The notes under the pieces are model-generated. The model saw nothing but the letters and a program-made list of their open reading frames with translations, was not told the DNA's origin and made no database searches. A DNA stretch of 60,000 nucleotides from Owenia fusiformis (lineage: Eukaryota > Annelida > Polychaeta > Sabellida > Oweniidae), in assembly GCA_903813345.2 (NCBI GenBank), contig CAIIXF020000002.1, forward strand, positions 8,765,555 through 8,825,554, in the 5' to 3' direction. Numbering within the stretch: position 1 is the stretch's first letter; each line of letters starts with the position of its first letter. Positions 53,801-60,000 of the stretch are shown here, one piece after another. A program made the position numbers and the translations under genes.

Positions 53801-55648
53801 CTATTTTATCACCGATGGAATGCTTTAAACGGTATGACTTTTGAATAACTGATTTTCCTTGATAATTTGAGCATCTCTTGCCTCTGCAACATTGTATTCA
53901 TCTGTTTTGATATATTTAGTCTGAAAAACAATATACGTAACTGTATATTTAAAAAGAATTATGACCAACTTACTTAAATATGAATGGAATAGTGACAAGT
54001 ACTATTCATATTTAAATGAGATGCCCATGAAATATTTGGTTAATTCGGTAGCCGACAGCCGAAAGTAACATTCGCGATATAAGCTTAGCTTTTTGATGTC
54101 TAATACTATGTTGTAGCTACAAAGGGGTTGAACATCATTTAAATATCAATATATTATTTTGTCTCGTCCTTCAAAAGTATACCATTAACTAATACCGAGT
54201 CTTTTATCTTGTATAAATAAGTGTTTGGTGTGAAAGCTCAATGTAAAAGTTTTGGAACAAACAAGATTTGAAGGTTAGAATATATGTGTAATTCAGACAT
54301 ATACGGTATCAATTAATAAACACGTAATGGTTCATCTTTCGAGAGGATCTCATTGGCCTTTCTGAGTGATAGTAAAGAAATGTGTTTACTATCCTAGAGT
54401 ACTATAGATGCATGGAATGCCCATAACAATTTGGAATTATTTTACTATTAAAAGGAATCTGCACTGAGTGCATTGGCATCCGTACACAATTCATAAAAGT
54501 AGTCATGATTGTTTGACAGAAACGACGGCATTGCATACTAGGGTAGCATTCGAGAACTCAACTGACGGTCGACTGATTAACCTACTTTCTTATGGCCAAT
54601 TCATTAACTTAGACATACGAATAGTACCTGCCACTATTCCGTTCATTTAATTGAGTCTATTAGAATAAGGAAAGAAGAGAGATGTCCCAGTTTGATATGA
54701 CTATTCATGATAGAATCTTAATTTTGTTTCTTTCTTGCAATAGGTCCCCAACTTCGGGTTCTCAATCTTCTGCGGGTCATGTAGCAGGTGTATTTTCTAA
54801 TAAACAGCCATTTCCCTTCTTGCAACCGACCCAGAAAAAGAATGGGCGAGAGGAGTATTAAATACAGTTACAATAATGTAATTGGACTTGGCACTGGCGG
54901 ATATGGGGGGGGGGCCCAGGGGCCCGGGCCCCCCCCCCCCCCCTCGGGTGGGCCCAGAAAAAAAAATTGGGCCCAAAAAAAATTTTGAGCAAAAAAAGGC
55001 CTTGTCGCCCCAAAAAGTGGGTCTTTTTGGTCATAAATGGGCCTTCCAAGGCCTTATTTTTTCATTTTAGGCCAAATTTTGAAGAAAATGGGCCTCAAAA
55101 TTTCCAAATTTGGGCCCACATTTTGGTTTTAGGGGCCCAAAATTTTTTTACGCGCAAGCGCGGACATTTTTTTCTCAGACCAGAATTTTGGGCCCCCCCC
55201 CTTGTTGGTTCCCAGATCCGCCCCTGCTTGGGGGGTTGCAGGTTCGATTCCTACTGAGGGGGAGAGTGAAGTTCACATCAGCCCTTGGCATAGGATTTGA
55301 CCATATGTTCTTAAATTGATTCAAATTAATATTATGAATGATACAGGCCACTTTGAATAAAAATGCTGTGACTAATTTTCTTGAGGCTCTGGGTAGACAG
55401 GAAGTTACACTTTACTCACCTGCAAATGTCACAGATCCATAGGATTTCTGAGTCTCATAATCAGGCCGTTTTTTCTCTGTGCTTCCGATTGTGAAAAGTT
55501 TATCATTTCCATTGGCAGGTGGCGCCTGATTCTGTGTATTTACTTCAGGTTGAGGGGCATGCTGGGTAGTACCTCCTTTGCCTTCACTTTGCACGGGTAA
55601 AGTTACAGGTTGGGTGACCTGGGATGCATTACTATCCTTCTCTGCCAT
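32885..55648 (-). CDS. MATE (SLC47-type) multidrug and toxin extrusion transporter, 19 coding positions, 728 aa
   Basis: Minus-strand exons: 55648-55420, 51247-51123, 50695-50594, 49718-49650, 49322-49174, 48730-48688, 48224-48180, 47974-47877, 47603-47506, 47290-47177, 46741-46674, then 46304-46196 or 45183-45075, 44811-44736, 43916-43847, 43514-43382, then one of 38217-38123, 37161-37067, 34749-34655, then 34259-34181, 33833-33681, 33216-32885. All are GT-AG and every valid choice gives 2187 nt. MATE proteins export organic cations in exchange for protons or sodium. Diagnostic blocks: AWPM in helix 1, FGQN after helix 4, MVCLEWWCFEIGT (helix 7, ~342-354), AVSIRVGQ (helix 8) and CGGVLRGCGRQ. 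An N-terminal ~75-residue polar tail and an RRYSS-repeat cytosolic region (585-633) are unusual. A thirteenth helix (~657-680) leads to a tail with N-glycosylation sites N694, N698 and N706. I start at ATG 55648; a TTG lies two codons upstream. Confidence 0.88.
34655..34749 (-). CDS. MATE alternative exon 16, version 3
   Basis: 95 nt, same phases. Encodes GLWYAFSGGVGITAISFFVL then TITTNWEMECDN. Its acceptor (TTAAAAG) has a poor pyrimidine tract and abuts a minisatellite, so it may be the weakest of the three; the donor is GTAATA. Confidence 0.82.
34750..35235. repeat. Minisatellite, ~95-bp unit, touching alternative exon 16 version 3
   Basis: Five to six units share CAAAGTAAGCAAAA, AAGTTCATGA, GCAAGG, CACTCTTACAATGTAATACT and TGTAATTTCAAG. 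The array begins exactly at the acceptor of version 3 and makes up the last ~480 bases of the intron before it. Confidence 0.75.
36818..36888 (+). tRNA. trnG-GCC: tRNA-Gly (anticodon GCC), antisense in a MATE intron
   Basis: A 71-nt cloverleaf: acceptor GCACTGG pairs with CCTGTGC allowing one wobble, the loop CTGCCAC reads GCC, and the B box is GGTTCGATTCC. A T-run terminator follows. It lies between alternative exon 16 versions 2 and 3, on the strand opposite to the MATE gene. Confidence 0.95.
37067..37161 (-). CDS. MATE alternative exon 16, version 2
   Basis: 95 nt, same phases. Encodes GLWWGYAGGIFVEAVAFFLL then VQTTNWELECEN; about 20 of 32 residues match version 1. Acceptor CTGTAG, donor GTGAGT. 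Intact, no stop. Confidence 0.87.
38123..38217 (-). CDS. MATE alternative exon 16, version 1
   Basis: 95 nt, phase 1 in, phase 0 out. Encodes GLWAAYAGGIAIEAVSFSIL then VVTTNWDLEADQ, the last helix of the MATE core (helix 12). Acceptor AATTAG, donor GTAGGT. Decayed copies of its 5' edge lie just upstream. Confidence 0.87.
38220..38560 (-). pseudogene. Three decayed tandem copies of the 5' edge of MATE exon 16 version 1
   Basis: Period ~100 bp. On the minus strand each unit has the intron end (GTACATT or GTACAATTA) followed by a relic of TTTGGGCAGCATATGCC: TTTTTTGGCAGCATGCCATC (near 38310), TTTTGGCAGCATGCCATC (near 38405) and TCTTTGGATGGCTTACCATG (near 38512). None continues into a full exon. 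The intervening part repeats CAATGAATACGTAGG and ATAAGTACCAT. Confidence 0.65.
38624..39562 (-). CDS. Gag-like protein fused to the last residues of integrase (312 aa)
   Basis: Residues 1-100 are a charged coiled-coil-like stretch. About 110-270 resemble a retrotransposon Gag capsid region (IPKLPFFDETTDNIDAYLLR, FERYAKTQEW, ALLKGKALEVY). The frame ends in FHINMLKKYIS, the usual C-terminal end of Gypsy polyproteins, not of Gag. So an internal deletion joins Gag near residue ~295 to the polyprotein end while staying in frame. Zinc knuckle and enzymes are gone. Open for 312 codons, which hints at a young deletion or at use in trans. Confidence 0.75.
   Translation of the reverse strand: MAEKQEMDMTDNDVSEKSDLEKCMELGEKLGYTGEKLEKFIFAERDRLEKCQERQDRIYEREHKKNIELGAQRKEELMLQIDLEKIKLESIHRAEQSNIERPTTTRESQQIPKIPKLPFFDETTDNIDAYLLRFERYAKTQEWKEENYAMYLSALLKGKALEVYTRLPETTCSCYQTLKIALLKRYEMTEYGFKKRFYSSEPEKGESAIQYMARIENYFNRWIELAEVPKTIEGITDLIVREQFLNSCGKPLSTFIREHNITTRWDITEQADRYTKARGIHSLKDDYSTGNKFKIGEKKKLFHINMLKKYIS
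39903..39916 (-). other. Primer-binding site, tRNA-Pro type
   Basis: Two bases after the 5' LTR end, the minus strand reads TGGGGGCTCGTCC, complementary to the 3' end of tRNA-Pro as known in several LTR elements. This fixes the LTR border and the element's orientation. Confidence 0.65.
39918..41088 (-). repeat. 5' LTR of the Gypsy element
   Basis: Starts TGTCACAGGG and ends TTTGTGACA on the plus strand. AT-rich, no coding content. The other LTR is cut to ~37 bp, so LTR divergence cannot date the insertion. Confidence 0.7.
41240..41462 (-). pseudogene. Decayed copies of the 3' edge of MATE exon 15
   Basis: Three segments (about 41263-41300, 41350-41385 and 41411-41460) resemble the exon 15 donor region at 43375-43415. 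Plus strand, exon: CAATGGTGTAAGGAACATGA; copies: TAATGGTTTAAGGGACATGA, AATAGAGTAAGGAACGTGCG and CTTCAATCCTTAAAGGTGTA. The last also matches the intron side (ATTTGTTTATAAAT). All are too decayed to be used. Confidence 0.5.
41500..43370. repeat. ~50-bp minisatellite split by a LINE
   Basis: Units based on AATTTGTTAACATCAATTTA and AGTACTGTGCT occupy 41500-41697 (about four units) and 43258-43370 (about two). The LINE at 41698-43257 interrupts what was one array between exon 15 and its decayed copies. Confidence 0.65.
41698..43257 (-). pseudogene. 5'-truncated non-LTR retrotransposon (LINE) with reverse transcriptase remains
   Basis: Minus strand, in order: a reverse-transcriptase palm with LKQGCCLSPTLFSL and the catalytic box FADDIVLL (43257-~42965), a thumb/connection part (42960-42511), then a C-terminal part with a Cys/His cluster (CLFCNLNVKDTIRH then VCPYF, 42463-41837). 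The parts lie in different frames, so the ORF is broken by at least two frameshifts or stops. The 5' half (endonuclease) is absent. The 3' end is an (AAAT)-like tail at 41698-41725. Clade not settled; CR1/L2-like or similar. Confidence 0.75.
44076..44253. mobile_element. 178-bp MITE with perfect 31-bp inverted repeats
   Basis: GATATCCAAATAAATTATGC begins a 31-bp arm (44076-44106) matched exactly in reverse at 44223-44253. The centre contains CTGAAGAAGATGG and CATCGAAA, a small potential hairpin. It sits in the MATE intron between exons 13 and 14. Confidence 0.7.
44400..44590 (+). repeat. Dispersed repeat shared with 51293-51450
   Basis: Both copies have GGGG(T/A)TGTTAGAC, TTTGTTTCTTTTCACGTT, GATCATGGTTTTGGG, a TATGAC block and TTTGGCA-TTGT in the same order. 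No coding content. Both lie in MATE introns. Confidence 0.6.
45075..45183 (-). CDS. MATE alternative exon 12, version 2
   Basis: 109 nt with the same phases as version 1, encoding FPIGISVAVSIRVGQYLGGN and 16 further residues. Good acceptor (CTTTCTCTAG) and donor (GTAAGTGG). The two versions are 1012 nt apart. Used together they shift the frame to a stop (TAG) within 12 codons; both are open with intact splice sites, so both look functional. Confidence 0.88.
45480..45790 (+). repeat. Dispersed repeat shared with 7157-7480
   Basis: Second copy of the repeat found in intron 1 of the CNBD2-like gene; here it lies between the two versions of MATE exon 12. Confidence 0.55.
46196..46304 (-). CDS. 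MATE alternative exon 12, version 1
   Basis: 109 nt, phase 0 in, phase 1 out, encoding IPVGIAIAVSIRVGQFLGSN and 16 further residues. It carries the RVGQ-LG block of MATE helix 8 and the following loop. Flanked by CTGCAG acceptor and GTAAGT donor. About 22 of 36 residues match version 2. Confidence 0.88.
49496..49640 (+). repeat. Partial copy of the element at 3-351
   Basis: ATCACTCTACTATACCTTGC, then TTTGTCTGTTCCTTATTAAT and TTTATCGGTT follow the order seen at 41-175. The terminal inverted repeats are not present here. Confidence 0.6.
51515..51880 (+). repeat. Three tandem 122-bp repeats
   Basis: Units start at 51515, 51637 and 51759 with GTTTTCATGACTTGG and end in CTAGGAATACAGG. They differ at only a few bases. 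The third unit ends where the inverted-repeat element at 51871 begins, so the ACAGGGTG end appears to have been copied with the array. Confidence 0.75.
51871..52443. mobile_element. DNA element ending in ACAGGGTGA
   Basis: ACAGGGTGA (51871) and TCACCCTGT (52435-52443) are inverted ends, with T and A outside each. Length 573 bp, no transposase. Same end type as 16621-16728. Confidence 0.5.
52151..52987 (+). repeat. Perfect 67-bp direct repeat, copies 770 bp apart
   Basis: 52151-52217 and 52921-52987 are identical and begin TTCTGTTCCAAATGTGATAC. The first copy lies inside the ACAGGGTGA element, the second outside it. The stretch between is AT-rich with no gene. Confidence 0.8.
53541..53708. 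mobile_element. 168-bp foldback MITE
   Basis: The arms run from CACATGACC to the mirror GGCCATGTA. The inner parts match best: CATGCTGAAATAGCTTT and AAAGCTATTTCAGCATG. Almost the whole element would fold into one hairpin. Confidence 0.65.
53764..54066. mobile_element. ~300-bp MITE ending in TTTCGGCTGTCGGCT
   Basis: TTTCGGCTGTCGGCT at 53766-53780 is mirrored exactly at 54050-54064, and (A/G)TTAACC follows inside on each side. The inner hairpin around AATAGTGACAAGTACTATT lies at about 53980-54015. Confidence 0.6.
54541..54662 (+). mobile_element. Diverged relative of the MITE at 8905-9076
   Basis: Shares GGTAGC, ATTCG-GAA, AACTGAC, GATTAA, CTACT, TTATGGCCAAT and TAC-TG-CACT in order with 8905-9010. 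Ends are not well kept. Confidence 0.4.
54891..55227. mobile_element. Full-length copy of the GGCGGAT-ended repeat
   Basis: GCACTGGCGGATAT on the left and GATCCGCCCCTGC on the right form ~13-bp inverted ends. The inside has G and C tracts and the GGGCC-rich blocks shared with 9471-9674. A tRNA-like T arm (GGTTCGATTCC) lies just beyond, at 55240-55250. Confidence 0.65.
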
Positions 55649-55654
55649 ATCCAA

Positions 55655-56700
55655 ATATCAGCTAAATAGATAAATGCCAATAAGTAGGATGCATAGGAAG
55701 TCAATTCTAATGAATAGTATATTACGTGTATTTGACGTTTTAAACATCAATCTACTTTAATTCTGAAGTAGATTATATCGACTCGGTGTCAGTAGTGTCC
55801 GTAATTAAATGAAACCCACTGTTCGTTGTTTTGAGTCAAATGATTCAGTATAGTTCTTTGAGATGCAGTTATAAGTTCATACCCATCTGTATAGTCAAAA
55901 GCAACTGCTTATTTTGTTTTCCACAACGGGAGCATGTACTCATAGTCAGAGTATCACAGAAAAAACAACAATAACCCCGTTTAACCAAAAACACATTTCG
56001 CTATGTGACCTACTATATAAAAGTAATACAAACCCCTACTTAAATCTTAAGACTTTGCCTTTAATATATCAAAGTGTCTACGATAAAACACTCACCTCTT
56101 TGTATATGTTTAGAGTCTTTAAAATCCCTGATACGAGTACCCTTGTTTTAACTATGCAGTTAGTACTTCATGTGCAAAGTTATACATAGGACGATATTCT
56201 CTTAAGACCTATGGCTTCACGGTTGCAGGATATCACACCTAAAGAAACCATACGGTCGTGTGTTTCATGAGAAGCCCACTTTCAAAGAACAAACACATTA
56301 TACGCATTGATATAGTATGTGAATCGCATTGACAGTGTTTGAATACGTCGAACTTAGGAACCTGTTATCACGCTGATGGACTGCTAAGTATGATAAAGTA
56401 AATCTGAACAGTACTAAACTGAGATTATTACTTACAAATAACCTTACAGGGTGGCTCATAAGTGATCAGGTTTTACTATCAGGGGCATATTTGAAAAGTA
56501 ATAGGAGGGGGCAGCTTGCAGAGGGGAATTTCTTTAAAATAGGACAAACATTAAAAAATTATGACCTTTATGCTAGTTTGTTACGAAAATTGCCCATTTT
56601 ATGTAAGTAGAAGAGGATTTTTGGTCCGAATTTCATGGCTCACTTAAGATGAACGAAATATGGTGAGATCCTATACTTGAATGTGTTCGAGGTATATAAA
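55655..56700. other. Upstream flank of the MATE gene, nothing recognised
   Basis: No further coding exon was seen. An ACAGGGTGGCTCA motif at 56448 resembles the ends of other elements here, but no partner end was found. Confidence 0.4.
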
Positions 56701-56706
56701 TAAGGG

Positions 56707-56843
56707 TTATGTACTGGGAGGTTTTGGATATGGGGTTTATCCAGAGGGAGATATGCATATCTACCTGAGGGACCGTAGGGACCGAAGGTAGATGTGCATA
56801 TCTCACGAGGGATGAACCCAATATCCAAACCGACCGTACATAA
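56707..56843. repeat. Quasi-palindrome 1 of the right-end cluster
   Basis: Arms of ~60 bp running from TTATGTAC through GGTTT(T)GGATAT and GAGATATGCA to CTACCT, mirrored on the right with several mismatches. The centre reads GAGGGACCGTAGGGACCGAA. Confidence 0.6.
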
Positions 56844-57291
56844 CTGCTTTATCCTATACCAAGTAGAGTTTTCAGGGGCATATGCCCATTTCAATAGTAC
56901 AAGGTGTACAAATAAACAAATCATTCATATGCAAAGTCATTTTATTGCATTTCCACTACTTACCGGAAGCGGGAAGATATGCGCCGAAGCGGGAAGATAT
57001 GCACCGAAGCGGGAGATATGGTGGGAGATATGGATGTTCTGGATATGGAAACCTCAAAACCAGGATACGGGATATATCTTACCAACTTATCTCCCTAAAA
57101 CTCTACTTGGCAGAGGATAAAGCAGGTTTCTAAAATGTTGTGTAACAATAGGGGTTAGGATAAAGCTTTCGTTTCAGCTGAGTCGGCGAATTAAGTATAG
57201 AAAGCTTTTTATCCCATACTTGGACGTGTTACGGGTACATAAAGCCGGTTTGTAAAAACTTATATTTTCATCAGCTTTACGTACCGCTCCG

Positions 57292-57320
57292 AGCGGGCAG
57301 ATATAGTATATCTGCCCGCT
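57292..57320. repeat. Quasi-palindrome 2 (short)
   Basis: AGCGGGCAGATATA and TATCTGCCCGCT form a nearly perfect short palindrome. Confidence 0.6.
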
Positions 57321-57570
57321 ACGTCATAATCGCTGTTCCCGTATTGGTTCTTTTTTGTAACGTTCGCATACTGTAAACGACAATGGGAGAAAAACGCAGA
57401 CAATCTCGACCTGTTTGATGCTTTAAAGAAGGGAAGGAGCAGTATACCCCGTTAATAATCAAAGATTTGAGCAGGAAAAGAAACAAGAATACAAAACTGG
57501 ACATGAATATTTTAAAATAAGTCCACGATTGGTTGCAACGTTTCTGAACTTTGGCCAATTGAACAATGTG

Positions 57571-58119
57571 ATTGGTATGGGATAAACAGATCATCCTATA
57601 GTCGGTTCAGGATATTAGGATTATCCCTTGGCCAATATAATATATCTACCCTGGGGACCTACGGCCCTCGGGCAGATATATTATATTGGCCTCGGGATAA
57701 TCCCAATATCCTGAACCTCATATAGGATAATCTCTATATATGCGAGATAAACCCTGGGGAATTCAGCGGGAGATAAGTTTCGCTACCCCAAGATATCATT
57801 TATATATTACGTTGTTATGGAATGCCAGTTGTCATAGGATAAATGTACACTATATACAACTGCATAATGCATTACGATAATGGTCAGATGTAATATATTT
57901 GTGTATTTGCCTCGGGATAATCTCAATATCCTAAACAGAACCTAAATTATCTATAGAGATTATCCATTATGTGGTTCAGGAAATTTGGATTATCCCGAGG
58001 CTAATATAATATATCTGCCCGAGGGCCATAGGTCCCGAGGCTAGATATATTATTTTGGCCAAGGAATAATCCCAATATACTGAACCGACTATAGGATGAT
58101 CTGTTTATCCCATACCAAT
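57571..58119. repeat. Nested inverted repeats: two palindromes inside a 549-bp inverted repeat
   Basis: ATTGGTATGGGATAAACAGA at 57571 and its continuation to ~57660 are mirrored at ~58030-58119. Inside, 57593-57731 and 57973-58086 are each palindromic by themselves, sharing GGTTCAGGA, GGATTATCCC, AATATAATATATCT and a centre of the type GGGACCTACGGCCC. Confidence 0.65.
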
Positions 58120-58192
58120 CTTGGTCATCTGGTTCAAAATGTTCAATTTAAGGAATGAATAATGATAGGCCATTCAATATGGTGAAATTCAG

Positions 58193-58262
58193 CACGAGTT
58201 GAACAGAATGTTGTACAAAGCACGAACCGAAGGTGAGTGCATTTGTACTAACATTCTGTCCA
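58193..58262. repeat. Quasi-palindrome in the right-end cluster
   Basis: ACAGAATGTT, GTACAAA and GCAC on the left are mirrored by GTGCATTTGTAC and AACATTCTGT on the right, around a short centre CGAACCGAAGGTGA. Confidence 0.55.
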
Positions 58263-58610
58263 ACGAGACGGCTATCTATCGTTAAAAGGGGTTGCGTAAT
58301 TGTATACAAAAGAAACGATTACGTAACCATTGTATAATATTACGCAATAATATTACGCAATGAAAGCGCAAAATCCTGATTATGCAAACTTATATAATCG
58401 AAATCTTTGGGACAAGAGCCCAAAAACAAGTATACTCGTGAACGGAGTTTAAATAAAAAGCTCCGTGAACGATAGGATACGCCGTTCCCCAAAGATGTAC
58501 TTATAGCACTATAATAGTCAAGCATGAGTTTAAAGTCAACATGAGTTAAAACCAAGTTTAGAAATCTTTTAATTTTATCAGTAGGGATTATCATGATGTT
58601 TTAACGTTAA

Positions 58611-59336
58611 TAAATCACTTATCATAGGATAAATAAGTTATGTGATGCACGGTTTTGGATATGGGGTATATCAATCGGGACATTTGATATCTTATCTAGG
58701 ACCCTCCGGGCCATAGGTAAAATATCTATATTTCCCCCAGGATATACCCCATATCCAAAACCTCTCATGTGTCTCATACTTGAATGCGGTTGGGCTGAAA
58801 TCATCCGGGATTTCATATCATATTTTAAGAGCGGGCATGATACATTGTACACATTGCGATCTAGCCCGGTTGCGGGCAGATATCATCCGCCCCGTTCCCG
58901 GAGATATTAATTGGTCACCTTTCAAAATTTCCTGACCGATAGAGATGAGTGAACGTCAATTTTTGATATTTTTTTATATATAAATCACTTATCATAGGAT
59001 AAATAAGTTATGTGATGCACGGTTTTGGATATGGGGTATATCAATCGGGACATTTGATATCTTATCTAGGACCCTCCGGGCCATAGGTAAAATATCTATA
59101 TTTCCCCCAGGATATACCCCATATCCAAAACCTCTCATGTGTCTCATACTTGAATGCGGTTGGGCTGAAATCATCCGGGATTTCATATCATATTTTAAGA
59201 GCGGGCATGATACATTGTACACATTGCGATCTAGCCCGGTTGCGGGCAGATATCATCCGCCCCGTTCCCGGAGATATTAATTGGTCACCTTTCAAAATTT
59301 CCTGACCGATAGAGATGAGTGAACGTCAATTTTTTT
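58611..59336. repeat. Perfect 370-bp tandem duplication containing a palindrome
   Basis: The unit starts TAAATCACTTATCATAGGAT at 58611 and again at 58981; the two copies are identical apart from the last few bases. Each holds a palindrome (58651-58762 and 59021-59132) that starts GGTTTTGGATATGGGGTATA and ends with its mirror. The 76-codon minus-strand frames in both copies are by-products. Confidence 0.8.
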
Positions 59337-59339
59337 ATA

Positions 59340-60000
59340 TTAAAGCCTGAAAAGCTAAACGTGTACATGTCATCGTTTTTGACAATGCGAGACACATTAC
59401 TGACAGCATCACCAACCTGTTTTTCTTCTGAAGCTTCGTTTAGAATATGAAAGGAAAATAAATATAATATAACAATAATTTTAACCACTCATCGTTTGTT
59501 ATTTGCTTATCAAAGTTGATTTTGTTTTAACATCATTTATTATAGAAATCATCGTTGTAACACTTGACTGTTTGCTTAATTTAAAAGTTTTCTGTATATT
59601 TTGCACTCATATTTTTTAATATATTGCTCCATCTACTAATTTGCTTTGTGGAAACATCGTCGCCAAATAAACACAAATACAATATGCCTTCTAATTTTTG
59701 GCGCTTTCTCATAACCGGCTGTTTATTTATATTTGCATGGGTTCATCTACTCAATTCTTAGTAGAAACATTGTCGAAAAATTAACACAAAGTTAAATCTT
59801 GTCATCGCGATTCCAGAAAAACCACTTAAAATGATTTGCATATGTTATATATGGTAAGAATTTCTTGAACTGATTAACTTTTCGGCAGCCATCTTGCTTT
59901 CTGGGTCATCAAATCCACACTGCTATGTATTAGGTACGATATTGTTCACACTGTGCCTTGTTTTGATATTGTTAAGACTTCGATTTCAGTTAAATCAAGT
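59340..60000. other. Right end, no gene recognised
   Basis: AT-rich. A minus-strand frame ending at 59285 has a hydrophobic start but begins with GTG after an in-frame stop, so it is not called. Confidence 0.4.

Noticed and set aside
54788-55319. Overlapping plus-strand frames rich in Pro and Gly
   Set aside because: They read through the G and C tracts of a non-coding repeat whose other copy (9471-9674) does not keep the frames.
58622-59222. Two identical 76-codon minus-strand frames
   Set aside because: They are identical only because the DNA is tandemly duplicated, and they run through a palindrome.
59285-59488. Minus-strand frame with a signal-peptide-like start (VKIIVILYLFSF)
   Set aside because: The first codon is GTG directly after an in-frame TGA, with no ATG before the hydrophobic part and no clear acceptor.

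Overview
The window is animal nuclear DNA. It is AT-rich and full of introns, with GT-AG splice sites, nuclear-type tRNA genes, and many short inverted-repeat DNA transposons. The gene families (a CNBD2-like cyclic-nucleotide-binding protein, a cytosolic sulfotransferase, a melatonin-receptor-like GPCR, a MATE/SLC47 transporter with a thirteenth membrane helix) suit an invertebrate bilaterian, probably marine. I cannot name the species. All gene models were spliced by eye; every exon phase closes.

Layout. 0-6 kb: intergenic, with three tRNA genes (Trp, Glu, inverted Trp) and several foldback elements. 6.1-25.3 kb (+): an 18-exon gene for a 1055-residue CNBD2-like protein. Its third intron holds a complete 3-exon sulfotransferase gene on the opposite strand (9.7-11.9 kb), its seventh holds a tRNA-Arg, and its tenth holds a 2.8-kb transposon with ~310-bp, nearly identical terminal inverted repeats. 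25.9-29.4 kb: intergenic DNA transposons. 29.6-31.0 kb (-): an intronless class A GPCR. 32.9-55.6 kb (-): a MATE transporter gene of 19 coding positions (728 residues per isoform). One position has two and another has three tandemly duplicated versions of the exon. Its introns carry a tRNA-Gly, a deleted Gypsy LTR retrotransposon with a 5-bp target duplication, a broken LINE, and minisatellites. 55.7-60 kb: no gene seen, but a dense cluster of quasi-palindromes and a perfect 370-bp tandem duplication.

The most interesting system is the MATE gene. The duplicated exons have equal length and phase (109 nt x2, 95 nt x3). Including two copies, or none, gives an early stop codon in each combination I read. 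The gene can therefore encode 2 x 3 = 6 transporters that differ in two C-lobe membrane segments. Decayed fragments of the neighbouring exon edges lie as tandem repeats in the same introns, so exon duplication here seems to be a repeated process. The sulfotransferase (conjugation) and MATE transporter (efflux) could belong to one detoxification chemistry, but nothing in the sequence links them beyond closeness.
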